From NCBI GenBank assembly GCA_018241455.1, contig JAFEDW010000032.1, forward strand, positions 1 through 12,970: 12,970 bases of DNA, in the 5' to 3' direction. The translations under genes were made by a program, and so were the position numbers. This DNA is from Pseudomonadota bacterium. GTDB taxonomy: Bacteria > Pseudomonadota > Gammaproteobacteria > Steroidobacterales > Steroidobacteraceae. Shown piece by piece: positions 1 to 5,839 of this stretch (positions are counted from its first letter, which is position 1; each line of letters starts with the position of its first letter). The notes under the pieces were generated by a model. It was not told where the DNA came from and did not search any database. It saw only the letters and a program-made list of their open reading frames with translations.

Positions 1-991
1 AGGCCACTTCGGCGAAGGCATACAGGCGCGGATACAGCATGAACTGCAGGTAGCGTTCGCTGCGGATGAACTCGGTCCACAACGCCGCCTCGACCCCGCG
101 GATGTGGGCCGCCTCCTCCGGCGAGTAGCGCGCCGGCACCGGCTCCCACGCCAGGATCTTGGCGATCGAGGTCGGCCCGTTGTCGTTGCCCTCCCACGGC
201 GCGCCGGGCTCGCCGAGCGCGTTCGGGTAGTCGAAGTAGACCTGGTCGACCGGCGAGAGCACGACATCGTGCCCGCTGCGCACCGCGGCATCGAGCACGT
301 CGGGCCGCCCCTTGCGCCACCACTGGACCAGTACCTCCGCTCGCGCACCGGCCTCGGCGGTCTCGTCCCAGGCCATCGGCGTGCGTCCGAGCGCCAAGAT
401 GACGGCGGCCACCTGGTTGTCGAAATAGCCCTCGACCGCACGCGCACCGTCCAGGCCCTTTTCGCGGCGCAGCCGCTGCACCTCGGGCTGTTGCTCCCAC
501 TGCGCGCCACCGAATTCGTCGCCGCCGAAGTGCAGGTACTGCGACGGGAACTGGCGCGCGGCCTCGGCATATACCTCGCGCACGAACGTCCAGGCCGCGG
601 CGCTCCCCAGCCGCAGGCCACCGGCACCATCGAACAACTCGGGGTAGGCGCGCGCGGCGGCTCCGGCGTGACCCGGGAACTCGATCTCGGGCACGATCTG
701 GATGTAGCGCTCCTGCGCGTAGGCCACGAGCTCGCGCACCTCGCGCCGGCTCAGGTAGCGCGCCGGCCGCGCACCGCGGTGATCCTCGTCGCCACGCGCA
801 CCGATGCGGGCGAGCTTCGGGTAGGCGGGCACTTCGAAGCGCCAGCCGGCATCGTCGGTCAGGTGCAGGTGCAGCACATTGAGTTTATGCAGCGCCATCT
901 CGTCGATGATCCGCATCAGCACCGGCTTGCCGAAGAAATGGCGGGAGATGTCGACCAACAGCCCGCGCCACGCGAAGCGCGGCGCATCCTG
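1..991 (-). CDS. beta-N-acetylhexosaminidase, GH20 catalytic domain (partial at both ends)
   Basis: Glycoside hydrolase family 20 removes terminal N-acetylglucosamine or N-acetylgalactosamine residues by substrate-assisted catalysis. The minus-strand frame is open from the window edge and gives, in order, DAPRFAWRGLLVDISRHF (start of the catalytic barrel), LHLHLTDDAGWRFEVPAYPK, IVPEIEFPGH, the catalytic Asp-Glu pair in HFGGDEFGG (D at 518-520, E at 515-517), VLVQWWRKG, and GVEAALWTEFI near the C-terminal end. The last residues run off the left edge. Upstream of about 990 the frame stays open but shows no GH20 character. The usual N-terminal GH20b-type domain of about 130-150 residues, and any signal peptide or start codon, are missing, because the sequence there becomes feoB on the other strand. 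The family call is firm. Whether the gene is really broken or only misassembled is open. Confidence 0.9.
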
Positions 992-995
992 CAGG
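974..995. other. junction between truncated gh20 and truncated feoB
   Basis: Up to about 988-991 the minus strand reads as GH20 (DAPRFAWRG). From about 974 the plus strand reads as FeoB (EARRILQAAGYVEP). The roughly 20 bp between fit both proteins. The stretch ends in the perfect 8-bp palindrome CCTGCAGG (988-995), which is also an SbfI/PstI site. The joint is therefore consistent with microhomology-mediated recombination, k-mer collapse in assembly, or ligation of cloned fragments. The sequence alone cannot separate these. Confidence 0.7.
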
Positions 996-1054
996 CGGCC
1001 GGCTACGTCGAACCGCTCCGTGCCCGCGCGCTCGCGCGCCTCGATGCCGTCGTA

Positions 1055-2257
1055 ATGAACCCGATCGCCGGACCGCTGCTGCTCGCGGTGCTGCTGTTCG
1101 CGGTGTTCCAGGCGGTGTTCGCGTGGGCCAAGCTGCCGATGGACTGGATCGGCAACGGCATGGCTGCACTCGGCAGCGTCGTGGCGCACTCGATGCCGCC
1201 GGGTGTGCTGCAAAGCCTGCTGGTCGACGGCATCATCAAGGGCGCGGGCAGCGTGCTGGTGTTCCTGCCGCAGATCCTGATCCTGTTCTTCTTCATCCTG
1301 CTGCTCGAGGACAGCGGCTACCTGCCGCGCGCCGCTTTCCTGCTCGATCGGCTCATGGGCAGCATCGGCCTGTCGGGCCGCTCGTTCATCCCGCTGCTGT
1401 CCTCGTACGCCTGCGCGATCCCCGGCATCATGGCGACGCGCACGATTCCGAACCTGCGCGATCGCATCGCAACCATCCTGCTGGCGCCGCTGATGACCTG
1501 TTCGGCGCGGCTGCCGGTCTACGCGCTGATCATCGGCGCGTTCATCCCGGAGCGCTCGGTCGGCTGGTTCAGCTTGCGGGGCCTGGTGCTGTTCGGCCTG
1601 TACGTGGTCGGCGTGCTCGGCGCGGTGCTGGTCGCCTTCGTCATGAAGCGCGTGACGCTGCGCGCGGGCTACCATCCGCTGATGCTGGAGTTGCCGGAAT
1701 ACCACTGGCCGAACCTGCGCAACCTCGCGACCGGATTGTACGAGCGCACGGTGATCTTCATGACGCGCGTCGGCACGATCATCCTGTCGCTGATGATCGT
1801 GCTCTGGTTCCTGGCCAGTTTCCCGGCCGCGCCGGCCGGTGCCACCGGACCCGCGATCCAGTACAGTTTCGCCGGCATGCTCGGCCGCGCGCTGCACACG
1901 GTGTTCGCGCCGCTCGGCTTCAACTGGCAGATCTGCGTCGCGCTGGTGCCGGGGCTCGCGGCGCGCGAGGTCGCCGTCGGCGCGCTCGGCACCGTGTACG
2001 CGCTGTCGGGCAGCGCCGAGCACGTCGATGCAGCGCTGCGGCCGATGCTGGCCGCGAGCTGGAGCCTGCCGACCGCGCTGTCGCTGCTGGCCTGGTACGT
2101 GTTCGCGCCACAGTGCCTGTCGACGCTCGCGACCGTGCGGCGCGAGACCAATTCCTGGCGCTACCCGCTGATCATGGCCGGCTACCTGTTCGCGATGGCC
2201 TACGCGGCTTCGTTCGCCACTTACCAGATCGCGACGGCGGTCGCGCCGCAGGCCTGA
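1055..2257 (+). CDS. feoB: ferrous iron transporter FeoB, membrane half only (G domain missing)
   Basis: FeoB is the GTPase-coupled Fe2+ importer of the inner membrane. Only the transmembrane half is present, 400 residues from the first in-frame ATG (1055). FeoB-like residues reach further back, to about 974 (EARRILQAAGYVEP). Visible features are a first TM segment (GPLLLAVLLFAVFQAVFAWA), the first Gate motif at residues 106-130 (LSGRSFIPLLSSYACAIPG) with APLMTCSARLPVYALI after it, and the second Gate motif (WQICVALVPGLAAREVAVGA, residues 291-310). The C-terminus is complete. The N-terminal GTP-binding domain (G1-G5 motifs) and most of the following linker are absent, as is a ribosome-binding site before 1055, because the reverse-strand GH20 gene begins there. 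Free-standing FeoB membrane halves exist in some organisms, but the head-to-head fusion with a broken gene makes truncation or a chimera more likely. No feoA is in view. Confidence 0.9.
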   Translation: MNPIAGPLLLAVLLFAVFQAVFAWAKLPMDWIGNGMAALGSVVAHSMPPGVLQSLLVDGIIKGAGSVLVFLPQILILFFFILLLEDSGYLPRAAFLLDRLMGSIGLSGRSFIPLLSSYACAIPGIMATRTIPNLRDRIATILLAPLMTCSARLPVYALIIGAFIPERSVGWFSLRGLVLFGLYVVGVLGAVLVAFVMKRVTLRAGYHPLMLELPEYHWPNLRNLATGLYERTVIFMTRVGTIILSLMIVLWFLASFPAAPAGATGPAIQYSFAGMLGRALHTVFAPLGFNWQICVALVPGLAAREVAVGALGTVYALSGSAEHVDAALRPMLAASWSLPTALSLLAWYVFAPQCLSTLATVRRETNSWRYPLIMAGYLFAMAYAASFATYQIATAVAPQA

Positions 2258-2260
2258 AGC

Positions 2261-2440
2261 ATGTGGCAGCAACTCATCGTCGCCGTGATCGTCATCGTTG
2301 CCGCGGTCTATGCCGCGCGCGCGCTGGGCCCGCGTCGCTGGCGGCGGCGGCCCGCGACGGGCAGCGGCGCCAGTGGGGCCGCGGGCTCGGCGGCCGATGA
2401 TCCATGCGGTTGTGGCAAGGACGGCAAGGGCTGCCACTAG
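2261..2440 (+). CDS. small Cys-rich FeoB-associated membrane protein
   Basis: A 59-residue protein starts 3 nt after the feoB stop codon and so is probably translationally coupled to it. Residues 4-22 form one hydrophobic segment (QLIVAVIVIVAAVYAARAL). A basic patch (PRRWRRR) follows, then a Gly/Ala/Ser linker, then the C-terminal Cys cluster DPCGCGKDGKGCH. This is the layout of the small FeoB-associated proteins (Pfam FeoB_associated and DUF6587-like) encoded directly after feoB in many bacteria. A role in iron handling by the FeoB complex is inferred from context and the Cys/His tail. Its stop codon lies 9 nt from the convergent regulator gene, and I see no hairpin terminator there. Confidence 0.8.
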   Translation: MWQQLIVAVIVIVAAVYAARALGPRRWRRRPATGSGASGAAGSAADDPCGCGKDGKGCH

Positions 2441-2449
2441 GCTCCGCTG

Positions 2450-2773
2450 CTACGACGCCGTCGAAGCGCCGGACGCGCCGCCGGCCCCGGCGATGACCTC
2501 GCGCAGGTATTCCACATGTTGCTCGAAGGCGCGCCGCCCGGCGCGCGTGATGGCGACGCGCGTGCGCGGCTTCTTGCCGACGAAATCCTTCTCGATCGCG
2601 ATGTAGCCGGCACCCTCGAGCGTCGCCAGGTGCGTGCCCAGGTTTCCGTCGGTCGCCTCGAGCAGCGCCTTCAGTTCCTGGAATTCCAGCTTCGTGCCGG
2701 CGCGCAGCGCATTCAGCGCGGACATGATCTTCAGGCGCATGGTCTGGTGGATGATTTCGTTGGCTGCGTTCAT
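2450..2773 (-). CDS. winged-helix transcriptional regulator (HTH_34/MarR-like)
   Basis: This 107-residue protein is almost entirely one winged-helix domain. Helices around residues 5-60 include QTMRLKIMSALNAL and LEFQELKALLEATDGNLGTH. The wing is FVGKKPRTRVAITRAGRRAF (about residues 64-83), followed by a short C-terminal helix. The pattern of early Lys/Leu-rich helix, 'TDGNLGTHLATLEGAGYI' recognition helix and 'K..RT.v.iT..Gr.af' wing is that of the winged-helix DNA-binding family Pfam HTH_34, common beside small membrane proteins. It probably binds DNA as a dimer with no small-molecule domain. The ATG start is preceded by TGAGG, in which the stop codon of the upstream membrane gene forms part of the Shine-Dalgarno site, so the pair is coupled. 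It probably represses its own operon through the dyad at 3394-3416 (inference). Confidence 0.85.
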   Translation of the reverse strand: MNAANEIIHQTMRLKIMSALNALRAGTKLEFQELKALLEATDGNLGTHLATLEGAGYIAIEKDFVGKKPRTRVAITRAGRRAFEQHVEYLREVIAGAGGASGASTAS

Positions 2774-2782
2774 GTGCCGGCC

Positions 2783-3364
2783 TCAGGTCTTGCGAACCCA
2801 CAGCGCACCGACGATCAGCGCACCGCCGCCGGCGATGGCGAGCCACATGTAGGCGTGCGATCCCATCGAGAAATACCCGTAGAGGATCGCGATCGTGGCG
2901 ACGAGGCCGATGAAGAAGACGCGCAGCCCGGCCAGCGCGCCGTAGATCATGTACGCGAACATGAAGAACAGCGAGATGAACGTGGCGGCCTGGAGGCCGG
3001 ATCGCGGCGGCAGCACGTTGAAGCTTGCAACGAAGAATGCGTACAGCACCGCCGCGGCCAGCACCCAGCGCCAGCCTTGGGCGAGCATCGAACCGGGCAC
3101 GCTGGCCGCCGTGCCGACCACGCGGCCACGCACACGCTTGCGGTTGGCCAGGCTGACGATGACGCCGGCGATCGAGGCCACGAGCCAGATCGGGCCGGCC
3201 CGGTCCGGGAAAAAATCGCACAGGCCGTAGGCGAGCAGCCAGACGCATCCCCACACCAGCATGTGCGGCGCGAAATGGCGGTAGTTCTGCATCACCGTGC
3301 TGCGCTGGTGCGCCTGGCCAATCTCCCGCAAGCTGTTCGAGGCTTCTTCCCTGCTGATGTTCAC
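2783..3364 (-). CDS. multi-pass inner-membrane protein of unknown function
   Basis: This 193-residue protein starts at GTG 3364. It has a short soluble N-terminus (NISREEASNSLREIGQAHQR) and then about six hydrophobic segments, for example HMLVWGCVWLLAYGLCDFF, IWLVASIAGVIVSLA, WVLAAAVLYAFFVASFNVL, FISLFFMFAYMIYGALAGL, VFFIGLVATIAILYGYF and MWLAIAGGGALIVGALWV. I do not recognise a functional family beyond an integral membrane protein co-encoded with a winged-helix regulator. The GTG start is preferred because GGAGG lies 9 nt upstream and the promoter -10 lies only about 33 nt upstream. An ATG further out at 3406 falls inside the promoter and operator, so it is unlikely to be used. The regulator gene follows after 9 nt. 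The protein may be a sensor partner or regulated target, but nothing in the sequence proves this. Confidence 0.8.
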   Translation of the reverse strand: MNISREEASNSLREIGQAHQRSTVMQNYRHFAPHMLVWGCVWLLAYGLCDFFPDRAGPIWLVASIAGVIVSLANRKRVRGRVVGTAASVPGSMLAQGWRWVLAAAVLYAFFVASFNVLPPRSGLQAATFISLFFMFAYMIYGALAGLRVFFIGLVATIAILYGYFSMGSHAYMWLAIAGGGALIVGALWVRKT

Positions 3365-3373
3365 GGTTGCCGT

Positions 3374-3378
3374 CCTCC
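3374..3378 (-). promoter_or_regulatory. ribosome-binding site deciding the GTG start at 3364
   Basis: The minus strand reads GAGGAGG, then ACGGCAACC, then GTG. This strong Shine-Dalgarno core, 9 nt before the GTG, supports the shorter membrane protein over the ATG at 3406. Confidence 0.7.
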
Positions 3379-3393
3379 TCGGTAGATGTGGAA

Positions 3394-3420
3394 AGTACTC
3401 TGTCATACAGAGTACTCCGT
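3394..3420. repeat. palindromic operator in the regulator operon promoter
   Basis: A perfect inverted repeat has arms AGTACTCTGT (3394-3403) and ACAGAGTACT (3407-3416) around a 3-bp centre, CAT. A third half-site, AGTACTCCGT (3411-3420, one mismatch), overlaps the right arm, so 3407-3420 is itself an imperfect 14-bp dyad. The dyads cover the -10, the spacer and the edge of the -35, which is where a repressor blocks RNA polymerase. The obvious candidate ligand is the winged-helix protein encoded at 2450-2773. Confidence 0.75.
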
Positions 3421-3425
3421 GTCAA
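3397..3425 (-). promoter_or_regulatory. sigma70-type promoter of the membrane protein/regulator operon
   Basis: On the minus strand there is a perfect -35 TTGACA (3420-3425), a 17-bp spacer (3403-3419) and a -10 CAGAGT (3397-3402) preceded by TGA, an extended -10. Transcription would start near 3390, giving a leader of about 25 nt that holds the GGAGG site before the GTG at 3364. The -10 is weak in itself, but the perfect -35, correct spacing and TGn compensate. Confidence 0.7.
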
Positions 3426-3497
3426 TAGCCATGCGCGGGAGGGCAGCGGCGGCCTGGCGCGATACCGGTGGGCGAGCGGTTGGCTTGAATTTCCGCT

Positions 3498-3923
3498 CTA
3501 ACTGAGTATTCGCAGCTCGCTCAAGCGCGAGAAGTCGCGATCATGCGTGACCAGCGCCGCGGCCCCGATCGCCAGGGCACTGGCCGCCTGTACCGCGTCG
3601 GGAAGCCTAAGCTGGCGCGTCGAGCGCAGGCGTGCGGCCGTCTCGGCGATATCGGCATCGAGTTCGATCAATTGCCACGATTGCAGCAGGCCGCGGTAGC
3701 GTCGCGCCAGCGGCTCATTGCCGGCGCGCAGCGGGCCGGTCAGTACTTCTGCCAGCGTAATCGTGGTCGTGGCGAATATGACGCTGCCTGTCGCGTGCGC
3801 TTCGAACACCGGGCGAAAGTGCGCGGCCAGGCGCGGATGGCCTTCGAGCATGTAGATGATCGGGGCCGTGTCGATCAACAGCACGGCCCGATCCGGCAGG
3901 CCGGTCAGGTTCAGCGGCTCCAT
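3498..3923 (-). CDS. vapC: PIN-domain ribonuclease toxin, VapC type
   Basis: This 141-residue PIN-domain protein is the usual VapC length. The acidic residues expected for Mg2+-dependent RNA cleavage are all present: Asp18 in LLIDTAPIIYMLE, Glu59 in TLAEVL, Asp109 in LRLPDAVQAASAL and Asp128 in VTHDRDF. The product would be a cytoplasmic endoribonuclease neutralised by the antitoxin encoded just upstream. The ATG at 3923 lies inside the last codons of the antitoxin gene (13-nt overlap), so the two are translationally coupled. A longer in-frame start near 3965 would overlap the antitoxin much more and has no support. The RNA target cannot be predicted. The toxin looks intact. Confidence 0.9.
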   Translation of the reverse strand: MEPLNLTGLPDRAVLLIDTAPIIYMLEGHPRLAAHFRPVFEAHATGSVIFATTTITLAEVLTGPLRAGNEPLARRYRGLLQSWQLIELDADIAETAARLRSTRQLRLPDAVQAASALAIGAAALVTHDRDFSRLSELRILS

Positions 3924-4162
3924 TCGGCCCGCAGCTTGCGTATCGTCCGTGTGGAAGCACCCCACAGGCCCGGGCCCGTGCCCAGCAGGGTCAATATGGA
4001 CTGCTGGCGGGCGGCGCTGCCATAAGTGTCGAGCGGCACCAGCGCGGCGACCGGTTTGCCATGTCGCGTAATGACGGTAGGCTTGCCGGCGGCGGCCTGC
4101 GAGAGAAGCTGCGGCAGCTGAGTTCGCGCTTCTTCGACGCCGAGACGCTTCCTGGATGCCAC
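3911..4162 (-). CDS. Phd/YefM-type antitoxin of the VapC pair
   Basis: This 83-residue antitoxin has an N-terminal DNA-binding half typical of the Phd/YefM fold (GVEEARTQLPQLLSQAAAGK, then TVITRHGKPVAALVPLDTY). Its short C-terminal tail (GPGLWGASTRTIRKLRAEW) matches the toxin-wrapping tails of Phd-like antitoxins paired with PIN toxins. GTG 4162 is chosen because AGAGG lies 5 nt upstream and the promoter -10 lies just beyond. The overlapping ATG one base away is in another frame. The protein should bind the tandem CTGTACAG sites in its own promoter, alone and with VapC, giving the usual autoregulation (family knowledge). Confidence 0.88.
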   Translation of the reverse strand: MASRKRLGVEEARTQLPQLLSQAAAGKPTVITRHGKPVAALVPLDTYGSAARQQSILTLLGTGPGLWGASTRTIRKLRAEWSR

Positions 4163-4177
4163 ATTAACCTCTGAAAT

Positions 4178-4206
4178 ACTGTACAGACTGTACAGAAAGC
4201 GGTCAA
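4178..4206 (-). promoter_or_regulatory. promoter of the toxin-antitoxin operon
   Basis: On the minus strand there is a -35 TTGACC (4201-4206), a 17-bp spacer and a -10 TACAGT (4178-4183). The predicted start is near 4171, only about 9 nt before the GTG, so the leader is very short and begins at or beside the AGAGG ribosome-binding site. Confidence 0.65.
4179..4196. repeat. tandem CTGTACAG palindromes, antitoxin operator
   Basis: The 9-mer CTGTACAGA occurs twice in direct succession (4179-4187 and 4188-4196). Each copy contains the perfect 8-bp palindrome CTGTACAG, with centres 9 bp apart. The sites fill the spacer and half of the -10 of the antitoxin promoter, as expected for cooperative Phd-type repression. 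They also lie 18-35 bp before the divergent amidase start at 4214, so they could affect that gene too. Confidence 0.75.
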
Positions 4207-4213
4207 ACCCACC

Positions 4214-5839
4214 ATGGACATCCGAATCATCCGAACAACCGCCACCGGCAAACGCAATTGTGCGCCGGCCTGCCTGGCGCTCATGCTGCTGCCCATGCTG
4301 GCGTCTGCCCAGTCCCCGGCACCGGCCTTCGATGTCACCGGCAAGAACATCGCCGAGTTGGCGGCTGCGCAGGCCAGCGGGCGGGTGAGCTCGCTGCAGC
4401 TCGTCGATGCCTACCTGGCGCGCATCGCGCGCATTGACCGGGCGGGCCCGGCGCTGCACAGCGTGCTGGCGCTCAATCCCGACGCGCGCGCGCAGGCGCG
4501 CGCCCTCGATCGCGAACGCGCGGCCGGGCATGTGCGCGGCCCGTTGCACGGCATTCCGCTGCTGGTCAAGGACAACATCGAAACCGCCGATCCGCTGCCG
4601 ACCACCGCTGGCTCGCTGGCGCTCGAGGACAATCGCGGCGGGCGCGATGCGCCGCTGGTGGCGCGGCTGCGCGCCGCGGGCGCCGTGATCCTCGGCAAGA
4701 CCAACCTGTCGGAGTGGGCCAACATCCGCTCCACCAGTTCGGTCAGCGGCTGGAGCGCGGTCGGTGGGCAGACCCGCAATCCGTACGCGCTCGACCGCAG
4801 TCCCTGCGGTTCGAGCTCGGGCAGCGGCGCGGCAGTGGCGGCGAGCCTCGCGGCGGCGGCGATCGGCACCGAGACCGATGGGTCGATCACCTGCCCGGCG
4901 TCGATGAACGGCGTCGTCGGCATCAAGCCCACGGTCGGACTCGTGTCGCGGACGTTCGTCGTGCCGATCTCGCACAGCCAGGACACGCCGGGGCCGATCG
5001 CGCACACGGTGGCCGACGCGGCGCTGTTGCTCGGCATCATCGCCGGCGCCGATCCACTCGATCCGGCGACGCGCGGCGCCGACAGCCACCGCCCGGACGC
5101 CGAGGCCGTGAACCGCGAAGCGAACCTGGCCGGCGTGCGCATCGGCGTGATGCCGGCCGCGAATGCACTGCCGGGCGTGCAGGCGCTGCTGGCCGCCGCG
5201 GTGCGGCGCCTGAAGAGCGCCGGGGCGATCGTCGTCGACGTGGAACCGCCGGCCGACACCGACAAGCTCGGCGACTACGAGCTGACCGTCATGCTCACGG
5301 AACTGAAGCACGACCTGGACGCCTACCTGGCCTCGACGCCAGCCGCGGTGAAAACACGCACGCTGGCCGATGTCATCGCGTTCAATCACGCCCATGCGAG
5401 CCGCGAACTTCCGCTGTTCGGGCAGGAGCTGTTCGATCGCGCGCAGGCCACGGCCGGGCTGACCGATGCGGCCTATGTACGCGCGCTCGAGTCCAGCCGC
5501 CGCATCGCCGGCCACGATGGCCTCGACAGGATATTCTCGGGGCAAAAGCTCCAGGCGCTGATCGCCTTCACCGAAGGCCCGGCGATGCCGATCGATCCGG
5601 TCAACGGCGATGCGATCAATGGCTCCGGCCCCGGCAACCTGCCGGCGATCGCCGGCTATCCGCACCTGACGCTGCCGATGGGGCTCGTCAAGGGCCTGCC
5701 GGTCGGCCTATCGGTGATCGGCCCCGCCTGGTCCGATGCCACGGTGCTGTCGATCGGCGCAGGCATCGAGCGCGTGTTGGGACCGATCGCCCCGCCGCAC
5801 TACGCGCGCACCACCGAGCAGCTGCTCGACCGTCCCTAG
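4214..5839 (+). CDS. secreted amidase-signature enzyme, Pam-like peptide amidase
   Basis: This 541-residue amidase-signature protein has a signal peptide (charged KR, then LALMLLPMLASA, cleavage expected near residue 32), so it should act in the periplasm or outside. The Ser-cisSer-Lys triad is complete: Lys119 in LLVKDN, Ser200 in PCGSSSGSG and Ser224 in TETDGSITCPA, with the spacing seen in GatA and in the peptide amidase of Stenotrophomonas maltophilia. Whole stretches (GPLHGIPLL, GKTNLSEWAN, GWSAVGGQTRNPY, VGLVSRTFVVPIS, SQDTPGPIAH) follow the Pam pattern, so deamidation of C-terminal peptide amides is a reasonable guess. Other amide substrates are possible. The ATG start lacks a clear Shine-Dalgarno site, and its promoter must overlap the antitoxin control region. 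The stop codon overlaps that of the convergent S10 peptidase gene. Confidence 0.88.
   Translation: MDIRIIRTTATGKRNCAPACLALMLLPMLASAQSPAPAFDVTGKNIAELAAAQASGRVSSLQLVDAYLARIARIDRAGPALHSVLALNPDARAQARALDRERAAGHVRGPLHGIPLLVKDNIETADPLPTTAGSLALEDNRGGRDAPLVARLRAAGAVILGKTNLSEWANIRSTSSVSGWSAVGGQTRNPYALDRSPCGSSSGSGAAVAASLAAAAIGTETDGSITCPASMNGVVGIKPTVGLVSRTFVVPISHSQDTPGPIAHTVADAALLLGIIAGADPLDPATRGADSHRPDAEAVNREANLAGVRIGVMPAANALPGVQALLAAAVRRLKSAGAIVVDVEPPADTDKLGDYELTVMLTELKHDLDAYLASTPAAVKTRTLADVIAFNHAHASRELPLFGQELFDRAQATAGLTDAAYVRALESSRRIAGHDGLDRIFSGQKLQALIAFTEGPAMPIDPVNGDAINGSGPGNLPAIAGYPHLTLPMGLVKGLPVGLSVIGPAWSDATVLSIGAGIERVLGPIAPPHYARTTEQLLDRP

Noticed and set aside
104..2257. One 717-codon open frame covering the antisense of GH20 and all of FeoB
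   Set aside because: The first 290 codons are only the reverse strand of a clear GH20 gene and have no FeoB G-domain motifs. The real FeoB-like part begins near 974.
2441..2449. Bidirectional terminator between the Cys-rich protein and the regulator gene
   Set aside because: Only 9 nt separate the two stop codons, and I see no stem-loop with a T-run there.
3365..3406. N-terminal extension of the membrane protein to the ATG at 3406
   Set aside because: That ATG is inside the -10 and operator dyad, upstream of the predicted transcript start, and has no ribosome-binding site. GTG 3364 has a good one.
3426..3497. Possible small gene, repeat or terminator between the toxin gene and the regulator operon promoter
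   Set aside because: There is no convincing ORF, repeat or hairpin. It appears to be plain spacer.
4163..5665. Long minus-strand open frame running into the antitoxin gene (584 codons in all)
   Set aside because: Its first 500 codons are the Arg-rich antisense shadow of the amidase. Only the part from GTG 4162 on resembles a protein family, and promoter and ribosome-binding sites sit just before it.
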